From the NCBI RefSeq assembly GCF_014377975.1, contig NZ_JACMOO010000186.1:1-58441 (forward strand): 58,441 nt of DNA, read 5' to 3'. This stretch comes from Ferruginibacter sp. Its GTDB lineage: Bacteria; Bacteroidota; Bacteroidia; Chitinophagales; Chitinophagaceae. Shown piece after piece: positions 15,309-25,910 of the stretch; the first letter of the stretch is position 1, and each line of letters starts with the position of its first letter. The translations under genes and the position numbers were made by a program. The notes under the pieces are model-generated. The model did not search any database. It was not told the origin of the DNA and worked only from the letters and a program-made list of their open reading frames with translations.

Positions 15309-16478
15309 TCAGATATTTCGATTGTAAATGCTTCTTAATTGTTGTGCCATTACATGCATATCCCAATATTGCTTTACATGTTGCTGCGCCCGCTGACCAA
15401 ATGCTAATTTCAATGAGGGCTGTAAAATTAATTGTTCTGCTTTATTAATTAATGCTTCCTTATTTGCCTGAGGTACAATAAATCCTGATTTTTCATTTTC
15501 CAAAACTTCCGAAGCTCCTTCTACTTCAAAAGTGATCACCGGCACCTGTAATAAAGAGGCTTCAACAATTACTCTGGGCAATCCTTCTCTTAACGATGTA
15601 AAAATAAAAATATCACTTACAGATAGATATTTGGGGATATCTTTTTGATAACCTAAAAACAAAATACTGCGGTTATTGATACCAGCGGCATTTGCCAGTA
15701 ATTTGCATTCTGCCAGCAACTCTCCTTCACCAATCAGCAAAAATTTTAAGGTAGGATACTTTTTTTGCAAAACGGCAAATGCTTCAATGGAGTAGCGCTG
15801 TGCCTTTGAATACGAAAACCTGCCCACAGTTATAAATACAATGTCATCTTTATCTATGCCTAAAGCTTTTCTGAATTGTAATTTTTCTTCATCTGTTTGT
15901 AAGGCCTGGCATAGATAATTTTTAATGTCAATTCCACTTCTTACTATTTCAAAAGGTATATTTTTTCCAATATTCTCCTTTTTATATTCAGTTACCGTGT
16001 CGTTCCCTACAGCCACTACCAGGTCTGCGCAATAAATGGTTAGCTTTTCAAGCAGTATATAAAATTTTCTTTTTAAACGGCTCATCGGGTCATTAAAAGT
16101 AACTCCATGCAAGCCATAAATTACATACGGGCAGCGGGCCAGCCATGCAGCCAGCTTTGTAATAAAACTGGCTTTGGTTTCATGTGTATGTACAATATCA
16201 TACTTTTCCCTGCGGATAAGACGGTAATAAAACCACAATGCCTGCAAATCTTTTAAAGGGTGAATGGTATTGACCAGATAAGGGCAAATAATAATTTTTA
16301 TTTCCGGGTGATTACAAAACAAATCATCTTTAAAATATGCGCCACAACTTAAATGAAATTCAAATTCATCTGAGAGGTTTGTAACAGTGTAGTAAATATT
16401 TTTTTCAACACCTCCACCCAATACTAACCTGGTTGTGGTGTGCAGTATTTTTTTCTTTTGTATGCCTGCTGATTTCAT
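15309..16478 (-). CDS. Glycosyltransferase family 4
   Basis: The 389-aa GT-B protein has an N-terminal donor/acceptor region with the LVLGGGVEKN loop and a C-terminal EX7E motif in REGLPRVIVEAS. It would transfer a nucleotide sugar to a lipid-linked glycan. It begins immediately after the asnB stop (no gap) and its own stop is one base from the deacetylase start, so the four genes form one operon. Confidence 0.87.
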   Translation of the reverse strand: MKSAGIQKKKILHTTTRLVLGGGVEKNIYYTVTNLSDEFEFHLSCGAYFKDDLFCNHPEIKIIICPYLVNTIHPLKDLQALWFYYRLIRREKYDIVHTHETKASFITKLAAWLARCPYVIYGLHGVTFNDPMSRLKRKFYILLEKLTIYCADLVVAVGNDTVTEYKKENIGKNIPFEIVRSGIDIKNYLCQALQTDEEKLQFRKALGIDKDDIVFITVGRFSYSKAQRYSIEAFAVLQKKYPTLKFLLIGEGELLAECKLLANAAGINNRSILFLGYQKDIPKYLSVSDIFIFTSLREGLPRVIVEASLLQVPVITFEVEGASEVLENEKSGFIVPQANKEALINKAEQLILQPSLKLAFGQRAQQHVKQYWDMHVMAQQLRSIYNRNI

Positions 16479-18320
16479 TTATTGTAAGTAAACTTTTTTA
16501 TACCATATTTCCATACTCAGCAAAGTCCATAAAATTTTAGCCCTTTTTTCTGCAGATATTTTTATGGTATTGTTTAATAATCCGGCTAAAAATTTTTTCT
16601 GTAAAAACTGACCGCTGATAGCATTTGCTGAACCAACGTAATCAAAAACCACTTCCTTTAATTCCTGCTCTACCCATTTCTTCAATGGTATTTCAAAACC
16701 TCTTTTGGGTTGATTAATTAATTCGGCAGGCAGATATTTTTTTGCCAGTTGTCTTAATAAATATTTAGTGCTGCTACCATGTATTTTAAAACTGTCATGC
16801 ATACCTGGTGCATATTCCATTAATTCCCTGCACAAAAAAGGACTGCGGCCTTCCAGCGAATTCGCCATATTGGCTATATCCATTTTTACCAGTAAATCGG
16901 TGAACAAAGTAGTGTTAAAATCTATGTTCATAATTTTTCGTAAACCACTAATGGGCGCATTTGCCACCAGGTTAAAATCTGTCCGTATTGGCTGCAGATA
17001 ATCAACACCTAGCTGCAGTATATTGGATTCATAATCTTCCATAATGTCAACACCGGCAGATAAATAAATTTCGAGGCTGTTTTTTGAAGCCAGTGAAAGT
17101 AACCTGTAAAAATAATTGTATTTCGATTTTTTGTTGTTGCCGGGAGGAAGAAATTTTTTTGTCAGCGCCGCCGTATTTTTAATGATCCCATTACTTTTAA
17201 AAAAATCATATTTTGCAAAGGGAACATATCGCCTGTAACCACCAAACAATTCATCTGCTCCATCGCCATTTAAAATTACGGTGAGGTGTTTTTTTGCAGC
17301 CGCACTTACATAATAACTTGGTATGGCAGAACTGTCAAAAAATGGTTCGCCATAATTAGTGCATATTTTTTCAAGATCATTTTTAAGATGGTCAAAAGAA
17401 ATTTTTATTTCTGTATGATTGGTCTGGTATTTTTCAGCCACCAGTTTTGCCAGCGGAGCTTCATCATATTCTCCATCAAACGATACAGTAAAAGTTTTTA
17501 TCCTGCTGTTGTATTTACTGGCAATGGCGGTAGTTAAGCCGCTATCTATACCACCACTTAAAAAACTGCCCACTTCCAAATCAGAAGACTCAACCCTTTT
17601 TTTTACCGCAGCATTTAAATAGCCGTCCACTTTTTCGAGGCTTTCTTCAAAACTATCTGTATGAGTTTGTTTATAAAAATCGTTGATACTCCACCAGCAT
17701 TGATTATTTACTGCCAGTGTTGTACAATCAATCAATAAAAAATGACCGGCCTTTAATTCACTTACATTTTTATAAGGTGTAAGTGCGCCATAAAAAGATC
17801 CCAACCGCAGGTAATGATAAAAATTATTTTGTTCCATCTGCAATGGCAGCAAGCCTTTCAGACAATTTAATTCGCTGGCAAAAATAAATTTTTGTCCATC
17901 GTTGTAGTAATACAAAGGTTTTTTTCCAGCACGGTCACGGGCAATAAATAATTTTTTTTCCTGTTGATCGTATATCGCAAATGCAAACATCCCTTCCAGG
18001 TGTTGCAAAAAATTTACCCCGTATTTTTGGTACAATAACAATAAGGTTTCTGTATCTGAAGCTGTTGTACCCTGCAGGTGAAGCAGGCTTCTTATTTCAT
18101 TGTGGTTATAAATTTCTCCGTTGAAAATAATAGTATACCGTTCATTTAAATGCATGGGTTGTTTGCCTCCCTCTATGTCAAGAATGGCTAAACGCAGGTG
18201 GTACAAATCAACATTATCTACCATAAACCCAGCCTGTTCATCAGGGCCACGATGAAACATATTTTGATCAATATCCTTATATATTAATTTAAAATTTACT
18301 GCACCTGCAATACCACACAT
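16479..18320 (-). CDS. asnB: Asparagine synthetase-like amidotransferase (AsnB), copy 1
   Basis: The 613-aa protein begins MCGIAG, exposing the N-terminal nucleophile Cys2 of the class II glutaminase domain (about residues 1-185). The synthetase domain has the PPi loop SGGIDS and GDGADELFGGY. In polysaccharide loci such proteins amidate uronic acids rather than make free asparagine; three paralogues in one locus favour this. It leads a four-gene minus-strand operon and is divergent from the polymerase-like gene at 18447. Confidence 0.88.
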   Translation of the reverse strand: MCGIAGAVNFKLIYKDIDQNMFHRGPDEQAGFMVDNVDLYHLRLAILDIEGGKQPMHLNERYTIIFNGEIYNHNEIRSLLHLQGTTASDTETLLLLYQKYGVNFLQHLEGMFAFAIYDQQEKKLFIARDRAGKKPLYYYNDGQKFIFASELNCLKGLLPLQMEQNNFYHYLRLGSFYGALTPYKNVSELKAGHFLLIDCTTLAVNNQCWWSINDFYKQTHTDSFEESLEKVDGYLNAAVKKRVESSDLEVGSFLSGGIDSGLTTAIASKYNSRIKTFTVSFDGEYDEAPLAKLVAEKYQTNHTEIKISFDHLKNDLEKICTNYGEPFFDSSAIPSYYVSAAAKKHLTVILNGDGADELFGGYRRYVPFAKYDFFKSNGIIKNTAALTKKFLPPGNNKKSKYNYFYRLLSLASKNSLEIYLSAGVDIMEDYESNILQLGVDYLQPIRTDFNLVANAPISGLRKIMNIDFNTTLFTDLLVKMDIANMANSLEGRSPFLCRELMEYAPGMHDSFKIHGSSTKYLLRQLAKKYLPAELINQPKRGFEIPLKKWVEQELKEVVFDYVGSANAISGQFLQKKFLAGLLNNTIKISAEKRAKILWTLLSMEIWYKKVYLQ

Positions 18321-18446
18321 ATAACACTATCTTTAGTATGAACAAAATAACTCTATATTATTGAATAGCAGATGATAATTTAAGATAAATTTGTTTACAC
18401 ACTTTCATTTACGCTTACTTATAAAAATATTTTCTTATAAAAAAGA

Positions 18447-19793
18447 ATGGGTTTTATTGACTTCATATTATTTCCACTATACGTTTTTGCTTTTCATTTA
18501 ATTTTTTCGGCCCGGCGAAAACGTATGAGTGATCCTGTTTTAAAAAAATACCACAAACATGGGTTTTGGATAAAAGTATTCAGCAGTATAGCGTTTACCA
18601 TTTTTTTTGTTTACGTCACCCACGGTGACAGTACTTCATTGTATTTTCCTGAGGGCATACATTTGAAGGAATTGATATTAAAAGATCCCGTAAATAATGC
18701 ACACCTGCTTTTTACATCCGGTACCACTTATGATGAAGATTTTTTAAAAGATCCTGCCAATAGCGGCTATTTTAAAATGGAAAGTAATTTTATGGTAACC
18801 AGGCTGGTAGTCTTTTTATCTTTTTTTACTTTTGGAAGATACCTGTTAATTAATCTTTGCTTTTCAATGATTGCTTACAGCGGGCTTTGGCGTTTATACA
18901 AATTTTTTTACGAGCATTATCCTTATTTAAATAAAAAATTGGCGATTGCCATTATATACTTACCCACCCTGATTTTTTGGAGTTCCGGTATTTTAAAAGA
19001 TACTATCTGCATGGGTATGCTTGGATGGATGACCTATGCACTCTATTATATTTTCGAAAAGAAGCAATCTTTTTTCAAAAATACAATGATTGCTTTAGCT
19101 GCGGCTTCTATTCTGTATGTTATTAAAATTTATATCATTATTTCTTATCTACCCTTTTTTGCTTTATACCTAATATTAATTAACCTAAAACTTTTAAAAA
19201 ATAAAATTGTAAAGATTTCGATTAGCATTACTATATTTTTACTGACTGTTACAGGTGTTTATGCCTTGGCCGATAGGTTTAAGGAAGAGCTGGGATTTTT
19301 TTCAATAGATAAAATAACAGCATCTGTTAAAACCCAACAAACCAACTTTATAAATATTTCTGATGGCGCAGAGTCTTCATTTTCGTTGGGCGTAGAATAT
19401 GACGGATCTTTTACTAGTTTATTAAAAATGGCCCCTGCAGCAATTGGCGCTACTTTTTTCAGACCTTACCTTTGGGAATCAAAAAAAATCTCCACTCTTT
19501 TATCTTCTGTTGAAAGCATGGCTCTGATGCTGCTTACACTATATGTGTTTTTTAAAGCCGGCCCCGTTAAATTTATAAGTAACATTTTTTTAAACCCAAT
19601 GATATTTTTTTGCTTATTCTATTCAGTAACATTCGGACTCTTTATTGGTGCTACCACACTTAATTTTGGAACCTTGGTAAGGTACAAAATACCCTGTTTG
19701 CCATTTTATATTATTGCACTGTTTTTAATACTGGATATAGTTGCTAAAAACAAAAGCGTGGTCAAAACAAAAGCGCAAAGCTTAAGCTTTTAA
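18447..19793 (+). CDS. Multi-pass membrane protein, candidate polysaccharide polymerase, paralogue A
   Basis: The 448-aa protein has about 10 hydrophobic segments and no family name that I can assign. It shares four short motifs with the protein at 32251-33585 at equal or near-equal residue positions: GDSTSLYF (60-67), SSGILKDTICM (178-188), FRPYLWE (337-343) and NFGTLVRYKIP (405-415). Size, topology and location make a Wzy-type polymerase plausible, but this is inference. It is flanked by an asnB gene (divergent) and GT4 genes (convergent) and seems to be transcribed alone. Confidence 0.65.
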   Translation: MGFIDFILFPLYVFAFHLIFSARRKRMSDPVLKKYHKHGFWIKVFSSIAFTIFFVYVTHGDSTSLYFPEGIHLKELILKDPVNNAHLLFTSGTTYDEDFLKDPANSGYFKMESNFMVTRLVVFLSFFTFGRYLLINLCFSMIAYSGLWRLYKFFYEHYPYLNKKLAIAIIYLPTLIFWSSGILKDTICMGMLGWMTYALYYIFEKKQSFFKNTMIALAAASILYVIKIYIIISYLPFFALYLILINLKLLKNKIVKISISITIFLLTVTGVYALADRFKEELGFFSIDKITASVKTQQTNFINISDGAESSFSLGVEYDGSFTSLLKMAPAAIGATFFRPYLWESKKISTLLSSVESMALMLLTLYVFFKAGPVKFISNIFLNPMIFFCLFYSVTFGLFIGATTLNFGTLVRYKIPCLPFYIIALFLILDIVAKNKSVVKTKAQSLSF

Positions 19794-19812
19794 CCGCAGG
19801 AAACACTGCCTG

Positions 19813-21018
19813 TTAATGTAATACATTTACATTATCACTCCGGCGTAATAATGATAAAGGGAACAGGCTGGCAGCCCGCACAGGGTGTAGAGAACAGGAT
19901 ATTGCCGGAATAAAAGGAGTAACAGCTTTTTCGGATATGCCATCGAAAAGAGTTAAAAAATTATTTTCATTTGATTGAAGGCTGTATTGAGTCATTATTT
20001 TTTGACGGCCAGCCTTACCCATTTTTTCTCTTTCTTTCCTATCTAACATTAATTTTTCAATTGCATGGTACCAGTCAGTATCGGTATCGGCAAAATAACC
20101 ATTTATGCCTTCGTCAATAATTATTTTGTTTACACCCACCGCAGATGAAACTGCTGGTATGCCCAAGGCAAGATATTGAATAAGCTTAAAGCCACACTTT
20201 CCTTCACTCCATTCATCGTTGGTCAGCGGCATCAGACCTATCTGGCAGGATGCCAGTTCCGAAACTTCATTATCTTCACTCCATTCAACATAGTGCACGT
20301 TTTTAAGTTTCAGAGATGGCTTTTTATTGCAAATAATTTTGATGTTGAACTCATATTTTTCCTGTAACATTTGCAAAGCCTTTTCAACCAATGCCAGATA
20401 TTTCAGGGTAGAAAAGCTTCCCGTCCACGCAATGGTTACCTTTTCAACATCATGCCTTGCTAAAACATTGTAGCGTTTTACTGTATCCACACAGGTGGGA
20501 TTATAGACTATATTTTTATTGTATTGACTGGCGTAGTCGCATAAAAACCTGTTGCCGCCACTAACCTTATATGCCCATTTACAAATACTGTTAACCTTCT
20601 TTGCATACTTTAATTTTGCTGCCAGGCTATTTTGCTCCGATACAGATTTGATCCAAATGGCATCATCAAAATCGTAGATCACTTTTTTATTAAATACCCG
20701 CACAAACAGCCATTCAAAAATGGGCGGACCAATCGGCGCAACCTCCCTTTGCAATAAAATAAAATCATATTTATGCAGCTGAAACAGTAAAAAAATTCTT
20801 CCGGCAAACCCCTTTAACAAGGCTAATAATTTTTCGAAAAAAAATCCATACTGATGTATTACAGCATAGCCCTCCTTATCTAAAAATGGTTTTGTGGTTA
20901 TTCTATATCCATTTTCAGCAAGTAAATCCTGGTACAATTCAAAACGAAACCGCTGACAGGGAGAAACCTTTTCGGGAAACTGCACTACCAATAAAATTTC
21001 AAATTTTTTATTTTTCAT
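19813..21018 (-). CDS. Glycosyltransferase family 4
   Basis: The protein is about 401 aa from the ATG at 21018 (MKNKKFEILLVVQFPEKV); the frame is open to 21060 but the upstream 14 residues look extra. The N-terminal PCQRFRFE segment and the C-terminal SEGKCGFKLIQYLALGIPAV, where the second Glu of EX7E is not obvious, belong to a GT4 subfamily. It stands alone on the minus strand, 19 bases from the convergent polymerase-like gene, with 359 bases of gene-free DNA on the other side. Confidence 0.82.
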   Translation of the reverse strand: MKNKKFEILLVVQFPEKVSPCQRFRFELYQDLLAENGYRITTKPFLDKEGYAVIHQYGFFFEKLLALLKGFAGRIFLLFQLHKYDFILLQREVAPIGPPIFEWLFVRVFNKKVIYDFDDAIWIKSVSEQNSLAAKLKYAKKVNSICKWAYKVSGGNRFLCDYASQYNKNIVYNPTCVDTVKRYNVLARHDVEKVTIAWTGSFSTLKYLALVEKALQMLQEKYEFNIKIICNKKPSLKLKNVHYVEWSEDNEVSELASCQIGLMPLTNDEWSEGKCGFKLIQYLALGIPAVSSAVGVNKIIIDEGINGYFADTDTDWYHAIEKLMLDRKEREKMGKAGRQKIMTQYSLQSNENNFLTLFDGISEKAVTPFIPAISCSLHPVRAASLFPLSLLRRSDNVNVLH

Positions 21019-21377
21019 CACGATACGCTCAATCAATTTTAACAAAATTGTACTGCTCATTTATTATAGAAATCTGCAGAATTTTATACTGCAATTAAAC
21101 ACTGAATTTACCTGATGGTTTTATATATCCAGTAAACGATAAATACAATGGGGCATTATTGCAGAAACCAGTATTCACATAACGTTTTAATACCCGTTTT
21201 ATTATTTAATATTTGGAGTAAAGAAGAATATTCAAAATATGAGTAGGATTAATAAGCATAGGATGCCCATTAATATTTTAATTATAATTTTTAGAATCGA
21301 ATTACAAGGAGCCTGGTAATAAAAAGGGAAGTACGCAACTATTTTAGTCAGGGTAATGATTTAACAATGCCAAGTCG
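21019..21377. other. Gene-free interval
   Basis: AT-rich spacer between two minus-strand glycosyltransferase genes. I see no RNA gene, terminator hairpin or repeat. It presumably contains the promoter of the 19813-21018 gene. Confidence 0.5.
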
Positions 21378-22610
21378 CTATTTTAATATTTTATCATACA
21401 CTTTCCGGTAGCGTTCAACAGCAGTTTCCAGTGAATAAAAGTCTTTAGCACCATGGCGTATGGCCATTTTATCGAAGGGATTACCTGCAATGATCTTATC
21501 AATTACGCTGGCAAAAGTCGGATCCGTAAAATCGGATACAACATATCCCGCATTGTATTTTTCAACAATTTCAGCCACGTCGCCAATACCGCTGTTGGTT
21601 ATTACCGGTATGCCCATGGCCATTATTTCTGCATGCTTTGTAGGCGAAGACGCTATTTTAGAATAGCATTGCTTAATAAAAAAAAGTGCATAATTACTGA
21701 ACGATAATAATAACGGGACCTCATGTCTTTTTCCTTGTTTTATTATTAGTTTTTCTGCATTCAGCCCATATTTGGCAGCAGCAACAATTATATCATTGCT
21801 ATTTGGCGAAATAAAAAGAAATTTTGCATGAGGTATTCTGTCGCCCACATTTTTACAAAAACGCATCATTTCATCCGTTAAATACCAGCCCCCGATTGAA
21901 CCCAGGTAACTTATTATAAAATCCCCTTCCTTAATATTCAGTTCGTTTCTAAATTTGGCTTTCAGCGATTGATCAATATTTTTTTCATCAAATAAATCCA
22001 AATCAACACTACAGGGAATCACCTCAAGAGGGATAGGTTGTCCGGGGATATTTTTGCGGTTGTGTATTTCATCACGGCCTTTATACGTCAGGCAAATTGC
22101 ATAATCTTCATTAATAAGGCAATTGTATTCATGCCGTTTAAAAAAATGGTATAACCAGTTAAAAACCGGATTTTTTAAATTCCACATGCCGCCATCTACT
22201 CTCTCATCGGCCCAAAAACCCCTTATATCGTTTAAAAATTTTAAACCATATTTTTTTTTCAAATACAGAGCTACAAGGGTAGGCAATCCCGGCCGGGAAT
22301 GTACCATATCAAAATGATTTGTAGCCTGTAAGTTTTTTGCTGCCTTTTTTAAAGCATAACAATCATACACGGAAGAAAGTACCGGTGGATTTTTATGGTA
22401 AGGTACCGATACCCAATTAATGGGGAATGGTGCAATCAGTTTTTCAACATACGCTTTACCGGCAGGATATTTTTCTGGTTTATCGCAGCTTAATATGGTA
22501 AAGCTGTAACCTGCTTTTGTAAGGTTCGATAAGTAGGGTATAACCTGGCTTTGACCAAGCGGATCGGTCATACCATCGTATGATATAAAAAGAATTTTTT
22601 TATCCGCCAT
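21378..22610 (-). CDS. Glycosyltransferase family 4
   Basis: The 410-aa GT-B protein begins MADKKILFISYDGMTDPLGQSQVIPYL, typical of GT4 enzymes in O-antigen and capsule loci. The C-terminal donor region includes SPTKHAEIMAMGIPVITN. Its start overlaps the end of the asnB copy 2 gene by 11 bases, so translation is likely coupled. Acceptor and donor sugars cannot be predicted. Confidence 0.87.
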   Translation of the reverse strand: MADKKILFISYDGMTDPLGQSQVIPYLSNLTKAGYSFTILSCDKPEKYPAGKAYVEKLIAPFPINWVSVPYHKNPPVLSSVYDCYALKKAAKNLQATNHFDMVHSRPGLPTLVALYLKKKYGLKFLNDIRGFWADERVDGGMWNLKNPVFNWLYHFFKRHEYNCLINEDYAICLTYKGRDEIHNRKNIPGQPIPLEVIPCSVDLDLFDEKNIDQSLKAKFRNELNIKEGDFIISYLGSIGGWYLTDEMMRFCKNVGDRIPHAKFLFISPNSNDIIVAAAKYGLNAEKLIIKQGKRHEVPLLLSFSNYALFFIKQCYSKIASSPTKHAEIMAMGIPVITNSGIGDVAEIVEKYNAGYVVSDFTDPTFASVIDKIIAGNPFDKMAIRHGAKDFYSLETAVERYRKVYDKILK

Positions 22611-24486
22611 TCGAAATATTATTTTCTTCCAGCCACCAATGCAATACGATGATAAGCCAAAGTTTATTAAATAAATAATCTGTTCCTTTTAAATATTTTT
22701 GCCTCAGGTTATTTACAATATTGAAATTTACAATATTGTATTTATTAATAACCTGCTCAGAAGTATATAAATCTAACAGATATTTTAAATCGGTTTTAAG
22801 CCACCTGGAAAGTGGTATGCTAAATCCCCGTTTAGGTCTGGCAAAAATTTCTTTGGGTACATAATCATATAATACCTGCTTCAACAGGTATTTCATATCC
22901 CCATGTTTAATTTTTAATTTCTCATCCAGGTTACAGGCAAATTCTACCAGCCTGTAATCCAACAACGGTACCCTGGTTTCTAAACTGTATTGCATACTTG
23001 CACGGTCAACCTTTGTAAGTAAATCATCTTGTAAATAATATTTTAAATCCCATAATGATTGGCGTTCTGTTTCGCTTAAAATTCTTCCCGTAGCAGGTAA
23101 GGTGTTAATTTCAGCAAAATTAAATTTATCAGTAACCAGCAATTGTAGCAGTTCCTTTTCGCTGAAATTATATTGCTCCTGAGAAAAAATATGGCTGATA
23201 ATATTTTTTTTATCTTGGTAGCCGAACATATTTCCAATGCGCTGGTATTTGCTACCCAGTAACCTGGAAGCAGAAAATAATGGGTCTTTTATTAATTGCC
23301 AGTAAGGAGAAGACAGTCGCTTTGCCCATTGATACATTCCATATCCATAAAACAATTCGTCGCCACCATCTCCGCTAAGTGCCACCGTTACGTGCTGTTT
23401 TGCCAAACGGCTAACCATCATTGCAGGGAATGCGGAAGAATCAGCAAAGGGCTCATCATAGGTAGAAATAAATGTATGCACCAGTTGTAAAACTTCTTTT
23501 TCATTTACTTTAAATTCATGATGTTCTGTTTGTAAATGAGTTGCCACTTGCAGCGCATATTTAGATTCATTGTACTTTTTATCCTCTATGGCAATGCTAA
23601 AGGTTTTTATTTTATTGGCTCCCGAGAGTTCTGCAGCAATTGCCGTAACGAGGCTGCTATCTACACCGCCGCTTAAAAATGTTCCTATTGGCACATCGCT
23701 GATCAATTGCTTTTGCACAGCATCAAACAGTAACGCTTTCAATTCTTTTTTTGCAATTACTTCATTGCTTACCGCTACTTCCCGTATAACATTTTCAATT
23801 TTCCAGAAGGGCACACATTCGCCATTGCCGTTGAGAGACAAAACCTTTGCAACAGAAATTTGCGTATAGTAAGCCGATGGAAATTTAGTGGTTTTATCAT
23901 AGATGGTTAATGGTGCGGGGATAAATCCAAAGTGCAAAAAATAGGGAATGGCATGCCTGTTGACTGACAACCCGTTGCCCATCATGGATTTGATGACTTT
24001 TAGTTCGGAGGCAAAAATAATTGTTCCTTCATCCTGGTATAAAAATAACGGTTTAATACCGAGGTGATCACGACAAAGAGTTAATACCTGCTGCTGCAAA
24101 TCATAAATGGCAAATGCAAACATGCCATTCATAACAGCAAAACAGGAGGAGCCTTTTTCAATAAATAATTTCAGTATAACTTCCGTATCTGACGTTGTTT
24201 TTAGTGATGCCCCTTTATCAGCAAGTTGGTTTTTTAGCTCCCTGAAATTATATACCTCCCCGTTAAATACAATACAATATCTTCCATCGGCAGAAAACAT
24301 GGGTTGATTGGCAGCCGTTGATAAATCTAAAATGGACAAGCGCCTATGAGCAAGCCCGACAGCTTTGTTTTCAGAAAAATAAAAACCTCCTGCATCCGGA
24401 CCACGATGTTGCATCAGTAATGCAGCCTGTCGTAATTTTTGTTCTGTAATAAGATTGGTAGAAATATACCCGGCAATACCGCACAT
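22600..24486 (-). CDS. asnB: Asparagine synthetase-like amidotransferase (AsnB), copy 2
   Basis: The 628-aa protein has MCGIAGYIS with the N-terminal Cys2 nucleophile, the glutaminase segment RHRGPDAGGF-like HRGPDAGG, the PPi loop SGGVDS and SGDGGDELFYGY. Both half-reactions therefore look functional. It lies directly upstream of, and overlaps, a GT4 gene, as copy 1 does with its own GT4, so each amidotransferase may act on the sugar that the neighbouring transferase adds. Confidence 0.88.
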   Translation of the reverse strand: MCGIAGYISTNLITEQKLRQAALLMQHRGPDAGGFYFSENKAVGLAHRRLSILDLSTAANQPMFSADGRYCIVFNGEVYNFRELKNQLADKGASLKTTSDTEVILKLFIEKGSSCFAVMNGMFAFAIYDLQQQVLTLCRDHLGIKPLFLYQDEGTIIFASELKVIKSMMGNGLSVNRHAIPYFLHFGFIPAPLTIYDKTTKFPSAYYTQISVAKVLSLNGNGECVPFWKIENVIREVAVSNEVIAKKELKALLFDAVQKQLISDVPIGTFLSGGVDSSLVTAIAAELSGANKIKTFSIAIEDKKYNESKYALQVATHLQTEHHEFKVNEKEVLQLVHTFISTYDEPFADSSAFPAMMVSRLAKQHVTVALSGDGGDELFYGYGMYQWAKRLSSPYWQLIKDPLFSASRLLGSKYQRIGNMFGYQDKKNIISHIFSQEQYNFSEKELLQLLVTDKFNFAEINTLPATGRILSETERQSLWDLKYYLQDDLLTKVDRASMQYSLETRVPLLDYRLVEFACNLDEKLKIKHGDMKYLLKQVLYDYVPKEIFARPKRGFSIPLSRWLKTDLKYLLDLYTSEQVINKYNIVNFNIVNNLRQKYLKGTDYLFNKLWLIIVLHWWLEENNISNGG

Positions 24487-24596
24487 GCAATTACATTTGA
24501 GTAATAACGAAAATAGTACTTTATTATTGGTTAGGTTTCAAGTGTTGCAAAGCGTTGTTATTTAAAAATAAAAAAATTTCTTGCTATATGATTTAT

Positions 24597-25904
24597 TCAC
24601 AAATCATTTTTAAAAAAAAGCTTCCAGTATGGGCGTGTTACCCAAACAGTACAACACAACATCAGCAGGTAACAGCAACATACAGCAATGGCCGCGCCGG
24701 CATCCCCTAAACGTGGAATAAAAAAACTATTGCAGCCGAGACTTATTGTAATGGATAAAACAGATAAAAATAATATTTGTCGCTTTTGTTTATTGTACAA
24801 TAAAAAGCAGTAAAAAAAATACGTAATCGTCCAGAAAAAATACCCAAGTACTATAAAATATATATATTTTAAGGCAGTGTAATATTTTACATTAATAAAA
24901 AAAGTATAAAATAATTGGGTAAACAGCAACACCGCAATGGCTCCAATAGCCATTACAATTGCATATAAATAAAAATGTTTACGGATGGACGCGTAATCAA
25001 CATTTGATGCAGACAGTAAACTGAAGATTTTGGGAAATATATACTGTAATAGACCTGTTCCTAAAATTAAAATGATGGAAGAAAAAGTGCATGCAATTCC
25101 ATAGATACCGACTACTTCATGATTACCGGCTAAAAAAAATTTATCGGAAGACGACATTACAAAAATACTTAACTGCAACATAATGATGGGTAAGGCATAA
25201 ATTAATTCGCTTTTCAAAAATTCTATTTTTATTTTTCCTCCCAGATATCCCTTTTTAAAGAAATATATAAATGCAAATATTGTCACTGTAAAATAGGCTG
25301 TTGAAATACCAATCACTCTACCCTGCCAGTGATATTTAAAAAATAGGATTAGTAATACAGCCATTCCCAATTCGATGATTGTTTTACCGATACCAAACGT
25401 TAAAAAATAAAATGGTTCATTGTTATTTCTTATAAGGCCAAGTAATTGCTCGTTACAAAAAATGAGCAATACTAAAATAGGACTGATCCAGGTGAAGCCA
25501 GATGGGAAACCGAACTTTCGATACAACAAATCGCGGTACAAAAAAAGTACCGCCATTGAGATAATTGTAAAGAGAATGGGAAGTACAAACGAAGTGGTAA
25601 AAAAATCTCTGAAGGTATTTTTATCTAATTTAAAAAAATCTGTACTGGTAGATTGTACCAGGCCAATTGAAATAAAAGGAACTAAAAAAACGAGTGAGCT
25701 GTTGAATAAACTCAATACTCCATTGTCAGCAGGTGTTAAATAAGCGGGGTTGGTAAAAAGAGGAATTAATAAAAAGGAAAGCCCTTTTGTAAAAAAATTA
25801 GTAAACGTATAAATGCCAATTAATTTTACTACAGATTTTTTTCTGAGCGTTGAAAAGCCTGTTGATAAAGCGTTTAATATTGTTGTATTGGTTCGCAGTT
25901 TTAT
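24597..25904 (-). CDS. Polysaccharide flippase (Wzx/MATE-like), start codon unclear
   Basis: The conventional start nearest to hand is a TTG at 25715 (372 aa), but the frame remains open upstream to 25907 and encodes a typical flippase N-terminus: LRKKSVVKLIGIYTFTNFF followed by TKGLSFLLIPLF, containing helix 1. That extension makes 435 aa, close to the usual length. No ATG, GTG or TTG occurs in it; an ATA at 25902-25904 or a CTG at 25896-25898 are the only candidates. About 12 membrane helices are present. It would flip lipid-linked repeat units across the inner membrane. Confidence 0.75.
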   Translation of the reverse strand: MKLRTNTTILNALSTGFSTLRKKSVVKLIGIYTFTNFFTKGLSFLLIPLFTNPAYLTPADNGVLSLFNSSLVFLVPFISIGLVQSTSTDFFKLDKNTFRDFFTTSFVLPILFTIISMAVLFLYRDLLYRKFGFPSGFTWISPILVLLIFCNEQLLGLIRNNNEPFYFLTFGIGKTIIELGMAVLLILFFKYHWQGRVIGISTAYFTVTIFAFIYFFKKGYLGGKIKIEFLKSELIYALPIIMLQLSIFVMSSSDKFFLAGNHEVVGIYGIACTFSSIILILGTGLLQYIFPKIFSLLSASNVDYASIRKHFYLYAIVMAIGAIAVLLFTQLFYTFFINVKYYTALKYIYFIVLGYFFWTITYFFYCFLLYNKQKRQILFLSVLSITISLGCNSFFIPRLGDAGAAIAVCCCYLLMLCCTVWVTRPYWKLFFKNDL

Positions 25905-25910
25905 GGCTTA

